In this document: positions 41,817 through 49,332 of the stretch, one piece after another
How positions within the stretch are numbered: the first letter of the stretch is position 1
Layout: each line of letters starts with the position of its first letter
Source: Magnetococcus marinus MC-1
GTDB taxonomy: Bacteria > Pseudomonadota > Magnetococcia > Magnetococcales > Magnetococcaceae
Assembly (NCBI RefSeq): GCF_000014865.1
Contig: NC_008576.1
Coordinates: 2,509,501-2,573,500 of the forward strand
DNA length: 64,000 bases
Direction of reading: 5' to 3'
Translations under genes and position numbers: made by a program
The notes under the pieces: generated by a model
What the model saw: the letters and a program-made list of their open reading frames with translations, nothing else
The model's database searches: none
Told to the model about the DNA's origin: nothing

Positions 41817-42715
41817 GCTCCTGTGTTCATTGCCATGTCGACGGGGGCGCCGGTGGCGGGGGCGGCTTCGGTCACTTTCTCAGGGCGTTCGAAGCTAAGC
41901 CTTTCCGCTGCCGGTTTGCCGGGTTGATGTATTTTCTCCATGAGGCGGCCCAGATGGGGCTCCTCCACCATGGTGAGGCGACCACTTCTGTCTTTAGCCG
42001 GGTATCCCCATGGATTGAGTGTCTGGCAGATGAAGGCTCGATAAGACGGACCCTCCTCGGGTTTGACCTCCACCATGCTGATCACCTGATCTACAATACC
42101 GGGCAGTTCCAGACCGGTTTTTGATCCTTCAATCTGCGGGGTGTAGTAACGCCGATTGAAGTCGTCGGTCTTCTCATCAAGGATGCCGACAAACCAGACG
42201 TTCTTGCCCCGGGTATGCTGGAGGTGGGTAATCCAGGCGATCATCTCCTGGCCGTGCAGCCCGTAAGCGCCCCGCAAATCTGGTTTTCCGGTTTTCTCCG
42301 AGAACGCCTGGGGCTGTCCCTTGCACCATTGGAAGCAGAGCCGACCGGCCACGGTTATGCTGTCCACAAAGATGCTCTGGTACTTGGCCATGACCCCGGG
42401 GTCGCCATACTTCTGTAAAACAGCGTTGTAGTGAGCCTGACTGTAGTGCTGATCATCCCTCAGCGCAGGGTTGGGGCCGCCAATGAACACTGCAAAGTTG
42501 CGGCACTCGTCCCAGGTGCGTGGGCGGATGGTATCCCCGGGCCACCCCTCCACGGCCAGGTCGCCGGCCTCCAGGTCGAAGAACAGGGTGGAATTAGGGT
42601 CGACGGACCACAGCAGCGATGTCTTGCCGATGCCGCTGGGGCCCAGAATTACCCCCTTGATGCCCCGTTGCTCCGCCATGCGCTCTTCTGCAGTGATGAT
42701 GGGAGGCCCGCTCAT
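41813..42715 (-). CDS. Sak4-like RecA-family recombinase
   Basis: The 300-aa protein starts at the ATG at 42715 (ATGA overlap with the upstream gene). Walker A GPSGIGKTS lies at about residues 24-32, Walker B-like sequence in SIFVDSITVAGRL, and the AAA_24 features FFDLEAGDLAV and GMEMIAWITHLQHTRGKNVWFVGILDEKTDD-like sequence follow. It would promote single-strand annealing and strand invasion with the SSB-like and Cas4-like proteins. Confidence 0.85.
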   Translation of the reverse strand: MSGPPIITAEERMAEQRGIKGVILGPSGIGKTSLLWSVDPNSTLFFDLEAGDLAVEGWPGDTIRPRTWDECRNFAVFIGGPNPALRDDQHYSQAHYNAVLQKYGDPGVMAKYQSIFVDSITVAGRLCFQWCKGQPQAFSEKTGKPDLRGAYGLHGQEMIAWITHLQHTRGKNVWFVGILDEKTDDFNRRYYTPQIEGSKTGLELPGIVDQVISMVEVKPEEGPSYRAFICQTLNPWGYPAKDRSGRLTMVEEPHLGRLMEKIHQPGKPAAERLSFERPEKVTEAAPATGAPVDMAMNTGA

Positions 42716-43194
42716 GCCCGAACCTCCCGAGGATGTTTCACTGCCAGTTTGAAGGTGGCTTTGCCGGGCTTGATGGTACGGGCTTCTACAAATGCCTGAC
42801 GAATCTGACCAGGCCATGCATTAAACTTTCGCTCTGGCACATTGAAGCTGATATCCACATACTCATGGGGATCCTCACCACTGTTCTTGATGCGCTCCAC
42901 CAGGGTAGCCAGCTTCTCCTGATCCCAATAAGCGCGTTTAGGCAGATCTGCGTTAATCTCCACATCCCCATCATCAAAACGGATGGTACCGAACTCTTTA
43001 CCGGAGGCATCCCGCAGCTGGGCGACTTGATCGGCATATTTATGGTTCAGTGCTGTATCGATCAGCTCTTTGGTCAGCTTGGCCTGCTCCACCTGCTGTC
43101 CTGCTTTTTCCTGCAGAGCCGTCAGTTCTCGGGCGGAAAGCGCAGCAATATCGCCCACCGGCATGGAACGTAATTGATTGAGTGTGATGCTCAT
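42712..43194 (-). CDS. Phage early protein, unknown
   Basis: The 160-aa protein has an N-terminal helical bundle (ALSARELTALQEKAGQQVEQAKLTKELIDTALNHKY) and a beta-rich C-terminal part (FGTIRFDDGDVEINADLPKRAYWDQEKLATLVERI). I recall similar proteins near recombinases of phages but cannot name them. It is translationally coupled to the Sak4-like gene, so it may act with it. Confidence 0.6.
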   Translation of the reverse strand: MSITLNQLRSMPVGDIAALSARELTALQEKAGQQVEQAKLTKELIDTALNHKYADQVAQLRDASGKEFGTIRFDDGDVEINADLPKRAYWDQEKLATLVERIKNSGEDPHEYVDISFNVPERKFNAWPGQIRQAFVEARTIKPGKATFKLAVKHPREVRA

Positions 43195-43234
43195 GTTGAA
43201 CTCCTATCGTTTGTTTATGTGGGGTATCGTCGAA

Positions 43235-44173
43235 TTAACCGACGGCATAGGCCTTGTGGATCAATCCCTGCTGTTTATTGCCAACAACACAGGCATTGAC
43301 CCATATGGATCTGTTTTCCAAACGCCGGATATGACCACGGCGTAGATGAACGCGGGGGGATGCATGGCTTCCTCCCTGGTGATTGGAGGAGCTATGGTTT
43401 TGCTGGGAATCGATCTTCAGAATCTTGTATTCGTAGAGAGGCTTCTTGCCTTGCTGCGCCCGTTTGCGTTGAGCATAGGCGGTAGGGCCAACACGATCTG
43501 TCCCTACATTTGAGCAATTGAGGACTGCACAGAGATGGCGCACAGCGGTGATCTCATGGGTGACATCTTGCTCAAAGGCCAATTGGGGATCCAAGCCATA
43601 CTGTTTTCTTGTATTCCAGTACAGAGTTCCTGCTTCTCCCAACGCCAGGGAGGTCGCTCTCGTCGTACCGCGTGTGGCTTGTAGTCCAAGAGGTTTTAAA
43701 CGACGTGCATTTTCACGAATCTCAGACGGAGTGAATTCCTCAAACAAACCACGAACCACCAGTGCTCCGACCGGACTTGGGACAAAACGCCCGGAAGGAA
43801 CCTCAAAGTCGATGGGCCAAACAATCACACCGCCAGGAGCATCATCCCGCTCATCGGTACTTTCAGCGTAGACCAATCTTTTAGGGACAGGGCGTGCATG
43901 GTAACCCGTGGTCGGTTCATTGGGATTAGGCTTGGCACGAAATTCTAAGACCAGATTTTCAAAAGGAAGCCTCAGCAGATCCATCTCTGCCTGCGTTGGT
44001 TCCGAACGATCAAACAGTTTGCCGCCTTCGGGCAGTATGAATTTCACTGCACTGAGGATCTTATCCGCCAGCTCTCTTGCTATAGCAGCGGCCTGGGGCA
44101 TTTCTGCTTCCTGCTGCAGTGCCCACCATTTCAAATCCGCCACGGCTTGGCTTGAATAGTTCAGTGGAGTCAT
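43235..44173 (-). CDS. Phage early protein with a C-terminal HIRRL motif, unknown
   Basis: The 312-aa protein is read from the ATG at 44173 (GGAGA upstream). An in-frame ATG at 44290 lies in the structured leader and is less likely. The C-terminus SHASPRVHLRRGHIRRLENRSIWVNACVVGNKQQGLIHKAYAVG is a conserved phage-type motif. The middle has GGVIVWPIDFEVPSGRFVPSPVGALVV. I do not know its activity. As first gene of the leftward early operon it could be made earliest. Confidence 0.65.
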   Translation of the reverse strand: MTPLNYSSQAVADLKWWALQQEAEMPQAAAIARELADKILSAVKFILPEGGKLFDRSEPTQAEMDLLRLPFENLVLEFRAKPNPNEPTTGYHARPVPKRLVYAESTDERDDAPGGVIVWPIDFEVPSGRFVPSPVGALVVRGLFEEFTPSEIRENARRLKPLGLQATRGTTRATSLALGEAGTLYWNTRKQYGLDPQLAFEQDVTHEITAVRHLCAVLNCSNVGTDRVGPTAYAQRKRAQQGKKPLYEYKILKIDSQQNHSSSNHQGGSHASPRVHLRRGHIRRLENRSIWVNACVVGNKQQGLIHKAYAVG

Positions 44174-44217
44174 CGTCTTTTCTCCATTTTTCCGTTTCCA
44201 TTGTTCTCTCCAAGGAG

Positions 44218-44305
44218 CGGTGCCGGGGTTGACGCCGCACATGGAGGAAAAGCGGTGATGGTATTTCCCGGATGGGTCTTCTATTCCCATCAGGCCCCGG
44301 CACCG
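44218..44305 (-). promoter_or_regulatory. Structured leader of the leftward early operon
   Basis: CGGTGCCGGGG (44218-44228) is the exact complement of CCCCGGCACCG (44295-44305). Inside lies a second hairpin, GATGGG (44271-44276) with CCCATC (44286-44291). Both lie between the candidate early promoter element and the first gene, so the early transcript would begin with a nested stem-loop. Confidence 0.5.
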
Positions 44306-44315
44306 TTGCGCGCTC

Positions 44316-44360
44316 CCATACTGGTTACTTACCGGGAACGTCTAAAAAACGTCGCACTTT
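44316..44360 (-). promoter_or_regulatory. 45-bp element L, candidate leftward early promoter/operator
   Basis: Read on the minus strand this element aligns without gaps to the one at 48653-48697. Both have AAAGTGCGAC, 11 divergent bases, then GTTC, C or T, CGGTAAGTAACCA, A or G, TATGG. It lies between the sigma-like gene and the early operon and points into that operon. Confidence 0.6.
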
Positions 44361-44364
44361 CTTT

Positions 44365-44931
44365 TCAACTCAGAGCCTGGAAGCGGCTGGCAATCTGATC
44401 TCTTGCCTTGTACACCGTGGCTCTGGAGCTCTTTTGCCGATGTGCAATCTCGGAAACAGAGGAGTGGGAAAACTGAATGGCCATCTGTCGTAGGGAGGGG
44501 GGAAGGCGTTTGACCTGCCGTTCCAGATCGATTTGGAGTTCAACACGCTCATGCCAGGGCATGCTGTCGTTTGGCCAGAGGGTCTGGTCGGAAGAGAGGG
44601 TATCTCCCAGTTCAGTGGCGTGACCCTCACCGTCATATACTGGGGTGTGAATGGAGATCATCTGCATGGCATCGCCTCGTTTGGATGCCCGGGCGTGTTC
44701 CACCATGGTGGCAGCTCGTTTATCCACGATCTCGGCAATGAAGGTATTCAACCCGGCCCGATGTGGGTTATAGTGGTGGAGCTTTTTTTGAAAATTCAGC
44801 ATCAACTCCTGCTCGTAATCTTCCCGATCTGCATGGGGGCAGAGCTGACTCTGTTCCAGTTTCATTGCGCGATAACGGATGCTTGAAACTGCGTAGGTGG
44901 GGATACCTTCATACCGATTGAGTGATTCCAT
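44365..44931 (-). CDS. Sigma-factor-like protein
   Basis: In this 188-aa protein residues 30-90 show a region-2-like block (ADREDYEQELMLNFQKKLHHYNPHRAGLNTFIAEIVDKRAATMVEHARASKRG). Residues 135-185 form a region-4-like helix-turn-helix (QVKRLPPSLRQMAIQFSHSSVSEIAHRQKSSRATVYKARDQIASR). It resembles phage-encoded sigma-70-like proteins and may direct expression of a phage operon. Four TGTCAC-type dyads lie upstream, and element L lies just after its stop codon. Confidence 0.75.
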   Translation of the reverse strand: MESLNRYEGIPTYAVSSIRYRAMKLEQSQLCPHADREDYEQELMLNFQKKLHHYNPHRAGLNTFIAEIVDKRAATMVEHARASKRGDAMQMISIHTPVYDGEGHATELGDTLSSDQTLWPNDSMPWHERVELQIDLERQVKRLPPSLRQMAIQFSHSSVSEIAHRQKSSRATVYKARDQIASRFQALS

Positions 44932-44986
44932 GATGTCGCCTCGTCGTTTGGGTGAAGGGCGTCGTTCGCCCTGGCACCCGCTACTG

Positions 44987-45150
44987 GCGACATGTCACGG
45001 AAGCGTTGTGACATGAGATCAATGTCACAGCGTGAAACGGTAATTCCGCTTTTATTTCATACCCATGGCTCATTCAATAAAATCATTAAAAAGGCAAAAA
45101 AATGTAGGGCCACTCCGTGACATGTCACGGGACATCTCTGCTGTCACGGA
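44987..45150. promoter_or_regulatory. TGTCAC operator array upstream of the sigma-like gene
   Basis: The array holds a 16-bp perfect palindrome CCGTGACATGTCACGG (45115-45130), a dyad TGTGACAT-N7-ATGTCACA (45007-45029), and related half-sites at 44989-45000 and 45131-45149. The spacing between sites is about 20, 100 and 20 bp. Such arrays are typical of a repressor controlling the gene downstream. Which protein binds is not shown by the sequence. Confidence 0.6.
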
Positions 45151-45160
45151 GCGCAGGCAT

Positions 45161-45185
45161 AAAAAAACCGGGCACATGGCCCGGT
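45161..45185 (-). terminator. Intrinsic terminator of the LexA-like operon
   Basis: On the minus strand a 7-bp stem (ACCGGGC with GCCCGGT, arms at 45167-45173 and 45179-45185) is followed by seven T residues. It lies 33 bp after the UmuD-like stop codon. Confidence 0.75.
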
Positions 45186-45217
45186 GAGGTCAAACAGAAT
45201 TTTGGTTGGGTAAAAGA

Positions 45218-45616
45218 TCAACCGACACCAAATTGGTGGATGGCACTACGCACCACCCCCCAGACGGTCATCTCCTGCTCTTCACTGATCTCCATCGGTT
45301 GAAAATCTTTGTTCTCCGGCATAAGCCAAACACGCCCGCCGTCCTTTTTGAGCCGTTTAACCGTCAGTTCGCCACTTACCACAGCGATCACGATGGATCC
45401 ATTGATCGGCTCCAATGATCGATCCACCACCAGGATGTCACCGGAGTGAATCCCAGCTCCAATCATGGAGTCGCCAGTAACCCGTACAAAGAATGTGGCA
45501 GCAGGCCGCTTGATCAACAGTTCATTGAGATCCAAGTGGCCTTCAAGGTAGTCATCTGCCGGGGATGGAAAACCTGCCGGGACCAATGATGTGAAGAAGG
45601 GAATGGGGAGCGTCAT
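45218..45616 (-). CDS. UmuD-like self-cleaving S24 protein
   Basis: The 132-aa protein aligns along its length with UmuD (139 aa). The cleavage site Ala14-Gly15 (VPAGFPSPADDYLE), the nucleophile Ser50 (TGDSMI) and the general base Lys87 (LTVKRL) are all present. RecA-stimulated self-cleavage is expected. No UmuC polymerase is adjacent, so it might act on the host polymerase or serve a regulatory role. It is the last gene of a four-gene leftward operon beginning with the LexA-like repressor. Confidence 0.9.
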   Translation of the reverse strand: MTLPIPFFTSLVPAGFPSPADDYLEGHLDLNELLIKRPAATFFVRVTGDSMIGAGIHSGDILVVDRSLEPINGSIVIAVVSGELTVKRLKKDGGRVWLMPENKDFQPMEISEEQEMTVWGVVRSAIHQFGVG

Positions 45617-46680
45617 GATCGATACTCAATCTGGAACCGGCACCGATAGGCGGCATCCTCTTTATCCCAATACACAGGATGCCCATCGAGGCCAAAATAG
45701 GCGCACAGCTTTTCATTCAGCCGCTGGACCCGCTTTCGGTTTTTAGGATCATCTTTTCTACTTCCCACTTCAATTCTTCCGTAACTTTCTGCAAAGTCAG
45801 ATAGCAGTCTCCATTGGACATTGGGCTCTGTACTGGTTCGGTTAGCCATACCCATTTGGGTGAAGTTGATGGTGCGTTGCTCTTCTTTGGTGTGGGTTCG
45901 ACACATAGCCGTGAGACGTGAACCATCCAGGAAATGGAGTTGGAAGCTTCCCCATTGAGCATCACTGGGAGTGGGGAATCGCTCAGGTCCAGAATCTTCA
46001 TCATGCTCTGCTGGTGTAAACTGATCCACGAATGCAGACACACCAGGACCAATGGCCAGCTGCCCCTCTACGTTTTCAACCAGCAGATCCATCAGAGTGA
46101 GAGACGTTGCCTCCAACGCCTGAAGCATCCCGCCAACCGCTGTAGAGATAAAACGCCTGGTAGGGACCAACAGGATAAAAGGGGCTTTTTCAATCTGGCC
46201 AAGTCGAGTCACCATCTCCAGCCTTTTATGGGGGCGGTGATCCAGGATCAGGTAGATGGCATGTCGCTGCCAAGCCACAGGGGCTAACGTTCCTACATAG
46301 TAGGTTTCAAATAGACCCTCAATAGGTGAAAACCTGGGCTCTATACCAAGTGCGAGGGCTGAAAGTTGGACCAATTTTCTGCGATCTAATTCATGGATCA
46401 CCAAATCCGATGTTTCCAGTGGGATGTCCTCACACTGGGAGCCCCCTTCATGGCGACACGCCGCTACGTAGTGACCATTGCTCAGCTCCACAACTTGGCG
46501 TGGGCATCCAGAATCCCCTGCGTAGGGGCATGGCCATGTTTCACTCAGTCGGTCGGTAGGGCGTAACATGGATTGGAGGTGGGGGAAATCATCCCCCAAC
46601 CAACCTCTCCACTGCGTTTCTGTGCCCGACTTGGTAGGGCTGGTCTCAAGCAGGGACCAGAGCTTTCGCAAGCTGCGCAT
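45613..46680 (-). CDS. Unknown protein B of the LexA-UmuD operon
   Basis: The 355-aa protein starts at the ATG at 46680 behind a strong GGAGGG site and overlaps the end of protein A by 35 bp. Residues 45-90 contain four cysteines (CPYAGDSGC, then ACRHEGGSQC), a likely zinc-binding module. The middle is helical/beta (LIHELDRRKLVQLSALALGI, PFILLVPTRRFIST). The C-terminus has a basic KRVQRLNEKLCAYFG segment resembling a winged helix. I do not recognise the family. The coupling to a UmuD-like gene (ATGA overlap) suggests a DNA-damage or induction role. Confidence 0.6.
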   Translation of the reverse strand: MRSLRKLWSLLETSPTKSGTETQWRGWLGDDFPHLQSMLRPTDRLSETWPCPYAGDSGCPRQVVELSNGHYVAACRHEGGSQCEDIPLETSDLVIHELDRRKLVQLSALALGIEPRFSPIEGLFETYYVGTLAPVAWQRHAIYLILDHRPHKRLEMVTRLGQIEKAPFILLVPTRRFISTAVGGMLQALEATSLTLMDLLVENVEGQLAIGPGVSAFVDQFTPAEHDEDSGPERFPTPSDAQWGSFQLHFLDGSRLTAMCRTHTKEEQRTINFTQMGMANRTSTEPNVQWRLLSDFAESYGRIEVGSRKDDPKNRKRVQRLNEKLCAYFGLDGHPVYWDKEDAAYRCRFQIEYRS

Positions 46681-47839
46681 GATATCCCTCCTCCTCTGCT
46701 CTACGCATAAACCCTCGGCGATGCATCCACTCCTCGAGAATGGTGCTGTCACTATCCCGAGTAAAACTGGCTTTGTGCGTATTACTGATGGTCAATGCCC
46801 GAGGCTTCCTGCTGTTTTCAAACATCACCTCAAATTTGGCCGTCAGTAGATGCGAACCTTCCGGAAATTCATAGCCCTTACGGGCAAAGGATTCGAAAAG
46901 ATCCTTACCTCTCTTTTCTTCAACATCTTCCATTTCACCAGGTTCCTGGAAGGTGACATGGCAAAGCTTCACCCAATCCAAGCCATCCATGTCACTACAG
47001 GTCAAAACAGATCGATCCCCTTCAAGCAGAGGGGTTAGCGAATATTTCTCACTGACGCAGAAATGGTCTGGGTTATCAAAAAGGTGTTGTCCTAACAGCT
47101 CCGCATATTTCGCCCGTTCCTGGGGCGTTTCAGCCCGAACACTCAACTCGTTATGGATTGGATCATAGACAAGCAGGTCGTGACATCCAGGACGGTAGAA
47201 TACACTGGTGGATTCACCTCTTTTGACAGCACTGTCGCGCTTGTACACCTTCCCATGGCGCACCACAAAATCAACCCGGTTGCCACGATCAAACATCATG
47301 ACACGACAACCCCGTCCACGCTTTTTCGTATCAAACCAGTCATCCAGATCCCTCTCTAAGGCACGAAGAACACCCTCTGAAGGGATGGCAAATGGCCCTT
47401 GCCACTTTTCAGAGCCGCAGTAGGCGTAGAATGAACGAGCACGGTTGACGAATCCTACAGCATGCTGCTCTTCAATCAGTTCTCGGTCTTCCAGAAACAC
47501 CTGAACAGCCACATCCGCCGGAGTCGCCTTTGGTGAGATCTCAATGGGCAGCCTCTTCTTTTGGATGGCCAGAAGTAGACGATCCATATTGCTCGTTGTT
47601 GCCATCTCATCAATCAAATGGAGAGAATCCATCAACTCCATAGGAGCATCTTCTCCCAGACTCATCAGTGCACGCGCCAATGATTCATAGTCCAACGCAC
47701 GGTCGCCACATCGGAGCATGCCAGCACCCAACCCATCCAGGAAATCCCGGTAGGGTGAGAGAAACTGACGTAACCTTCCAGGCTCGATGGCCCGGAGGAT
47801 CTCCGGTTGTGCGAAGCGACGTGGGTTGAACGTAGCCAT
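46646..47839 (-). CDS. Unknown protein A of the LexA-UmuD operon
   Basis: The 397-aa protein starts at the ATG at 47839 with AAGGAG upstream, 13 bp after the LexA-like stop. The N-terminal 150 residues are helical (RRFAQPEILRAIEPGRLRQFLSPYRDFLDGLG). The middle has VGFVNRARSFYAYCGSEKWQG and WFDTKKRGRGCRVMMFDRGNRVDFVVRHGKVYKRD. The C-terminus ends in a helical LEEWMHRRGFMRRAEEEGYHAQ. No named domain or clear catalytic set was found. Its gene order suggests that it works with protein B and is controlled by the LexA-like repressor. Confidence 0.6.
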   Translation of the reverse strand: MATFNPRRFAQPEILRAIEPGRLRQFLSPYRDFLDGLGAGMLRCGDRALDYESLARALMSLGEDAPMELMDSLHLIDEMATTSNMDRLLLAIQKKRLPIEISPKATPADVAVQVFLEDRELIEEQHAVGFVNRARSFYAYCGSEKWQGPFAIPSEGVLRALERDLDDWFDTKKRGRGCRVMMFDRGNRVDFVVRHGKVYKRDSAVKRGESTSVFYRPGCHDLLVYDPIHNELSVRAETPQERAKYAELLGQHLFDNPDHFCVSEKYSLTPLLEGDRSVLTCSDMDGLDWVKLCHVTFQEPGEMEDVEEKRGKDLFESFARKGYEFPEGSHLLTAKFEVMFENSRKPRALTISNTHKASFTRDSDSTILEEWMHRRGFMRRAEEEGYHAQLAKALVPA

Positions 47840-47852
47840 GGCATTCTCCTTC

Positions 47853-48548
47853 TTATTCATTATTGTTGGCGGCCCCGTGGCCGCGTACTGCCAGCACCTT
47901 GCCCAAAATTCGGATATCACCACCCGGGGGCACGACTATGGGCTGGTAGGACCGGTTCTCCGGTCGAAGCTCAATGGTCTCTTCTGATATGTACAAGCGT
48001 TTAACTGTGGCCTCTCCGTCCAGGATGGCCACCACAATATCTCCGTTCTCCGCAAGGGCCTGATGGCGCACTACCACATAATCCCCCTCGAAGATCTCGG
48101 CATCGATCATACTGTCCCCTTTAACCTTAAGAGCAAAGCAGGGCCCCCTGGCTGTACGGGAGTCCATCAGAAGCTCCCCAATATGGTTTTCCACTGCCAG
48201 AATGGGGATGCCTGCTGCCACCTCACCGATGATAGGTACCGGGACCAGCCTGGCCACATCCGGCTTTTTCTCAACAGGCTCTTCTTCAGGAGACTGTTCC
48301 ACAATTTCAATGGAACGCGCCTTACGGGGTGTGCGCCGTATAAACCCCTTCTTTACCAGTTTCTGCACCTGTTCATGGGCACTGGGCGTTTTCATGCCCA
48401 ACGCCTCGGCGATCTCTTTCACTGTCGGGGGTAACCCATCCCGATCAATGGCATTCCGGATCACCTGCATGATGCGCTCTTGAGACGGCGTCATCCCTTC
48501 TGTGGGTCTCCGTCCTGGTTTCATTTTGTGCTCTTTTCTGTCGGTCAT
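47853..48548 (-). CDS. LexA-like phage repressor
   Basis: The 231-aa protein has a LexA-type winged helix (TPSQERIMQVIRNAIDRDGLPPTVKEIAEALGMKTPSAHEQVQKLVKKGF), a 25-residue acidic linker, and an S24 domain with cleavage site Ala112-Gly113 (VAAGIP), Ser146 (GDSMI) and Lys183 (ATVKRL). All residues needed for RecA-stimulated self-cleavage are present. It probably maintains lysogeny and is destroyed on DNA damage. It is the first gene of a four-gene operon. A CCT-N10-AGG dyad lies 53 bp upstream. Confidence 0.93.
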   Translation of the reverse strand: MTDRKEHKMKPGRRPTEGMTPSQERIMQVIRNAIDRDGLPPTVKEIAEALGMKTPSAHEQVQKLVKKGFIRRTPRKARSIEIVEQSPEEEPVEKKPDVARLVPVPIIGEVAAGIPILAVENHIGELLMDSRTARGPCFALKVKGDSMIDAEIFEGDYVVVRHQALAENGDIVVAILDGEATVKRLYISEETIELRPENRSYQPIVVPPGGDIRILGKVLAVRGHGAANNNE

Positions 48549-48600
48549 ATCGCTCTCCCTGTGCCTCTGGATTATGTTTCCAGATGACGCTCTCTTGTGA

Positions 48601-48616
48601 CCTTATTTTAATAAGG
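48601..48616. promoter_or_regulatory. LexA-like operator dyad
   Basis: CCTTATTTTAATAAGG is a perfect 6-bp inverted repeat with a 4-bp centre, which fits CCT-N10-AGG. It lies between the lexA-like gene and the rightward integrase operon, so one bound repressor could act on both sides. I recall CCT-N10-AGG as a LexA box described in Magnetococcus, which needs checking. Confidence 0.55.
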
Positions 48617-48652
48617 TGTAAGTTCGGCGTCAATCACAATCTCCTTAATAAA

Positions 48653-48697
48653 AAAGTGCGACACTTCTCTCCCGTTCTCGGTAAGTAACCAATATGG
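48653..48697 (+). promoter_or_regulatory. 45-bp element R, candidate rightward promoter/operator
   Basis: This is the forward-pointing mate of element L at 44316-44360 (same length, AAAGTGCGAC and GTTC-x-CGGTAAGTAACCA shared). It ends 37 bp before the first gene of the integrase operon. An AGTG-CGA-CACT mini-dyad overlaps its left part (48655-48665). Confidence 0.6.
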
Positions 48698-48733
48698 ATC
48701 TGAAAAACTGACGAGCCTTGAATGGAGGAATAT

Positions 48734-49129
48734 ATGAGCACTTCAGAGGATAGCAATGGCAACAGGAATGGCCTTCCACCTCGACCCGAGCAGTTGGATG
48801 GCACAACCTACAAGATCACTACGCCAATCTCAGAGCATGCCTTATACCTGACCATAAACAATATTGAATGCGATGGGCATATACGGCCTTATGAAATATT
48901 CATCAACTCCAAAAACATGAAGCACTTTGCCTGGGTGGTGGCACTGACCCGTGTTGTATCTGCGGTGCTACGCCGGGAGGAGGATCCCTCATTTCTCGTG
49001 GAGGAGTTACGGGCCATCTTTGATCCCCAGGGGGGATATTTCAAACCCGGCGGGAAACGTATGAACAGCGTGGTGGCTGAGATTGGTGACTGCCTTGAAG
49101 ATCACATCTTACGTATCAACGGAGCGTGA
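48734..49129 (+). CDS. TSCPD-domain protein
   Basis: The 131-aa protein (GGAGG upstream) has the TSCPD pattern, here ISEHALYLTINNIECDGHIRPYEIFINSKNMKHFAWVVALTRVVSAV and EELRAIFDPQGGYFKPGGKRMNSVVAEIGDCLEDHIL. The domain is known as the C-terminal part of B12-dependent ribonucleotide reductases and as free-standing proteins. The reductase itself is absent. It leads an operon that ends in the serine integrase. Confidence 0.8.
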   Translation: MSTSEDSNGNRNGLPPRPEQLDGTTYKITTPISEHALYLTINNIECDGHIRPYEIFINSKNMKHFAWVVALTRVVSAVLRREEDPSFLVEELRAIFDPQGGYFKPGGKRMNSVVAEIGDCLEDHILRINGA

Positions 49130-49131
49130 TC

Positions 49132-49332
49132 ATGAACGGCGTCAACCCAAATCTAATGTCAGCGGATGAGCGCCTGTCAGAAATCGCAGAAATTTTGACA
49201 GCAGGCTTCATCCGCTATCACCAAAAGCGGGGCGAAAAATCTCTGCAAAGAGAGCGTAATAGCCTGGATAAGCAGGCCAAACAGAGCGTTCATGTGTCTG
49301 AGAAAGTTCTACAAAAAGGAGACGATACATGA
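49132..49332 (+). CDS. Small recombinase-operon protein
   Basis: The 66-aa protein has an N-terminal NLMSADERLSEIAEILTAGFIRYHQKR, a short helical motif I have seen repeatedly upstream of DUF2924/serine recombinase genes. The rest is basic and probably disordered. Its 4-bp overlap with the DUF2924 gene shows cotranslation. Confidence 0.6.
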   Translation: MNGVNPNLMSADERLSEIAEILTAGFIRYHQKRGEKSLQRERNSLDKQAKQSVHVSEKVLQKGDDT

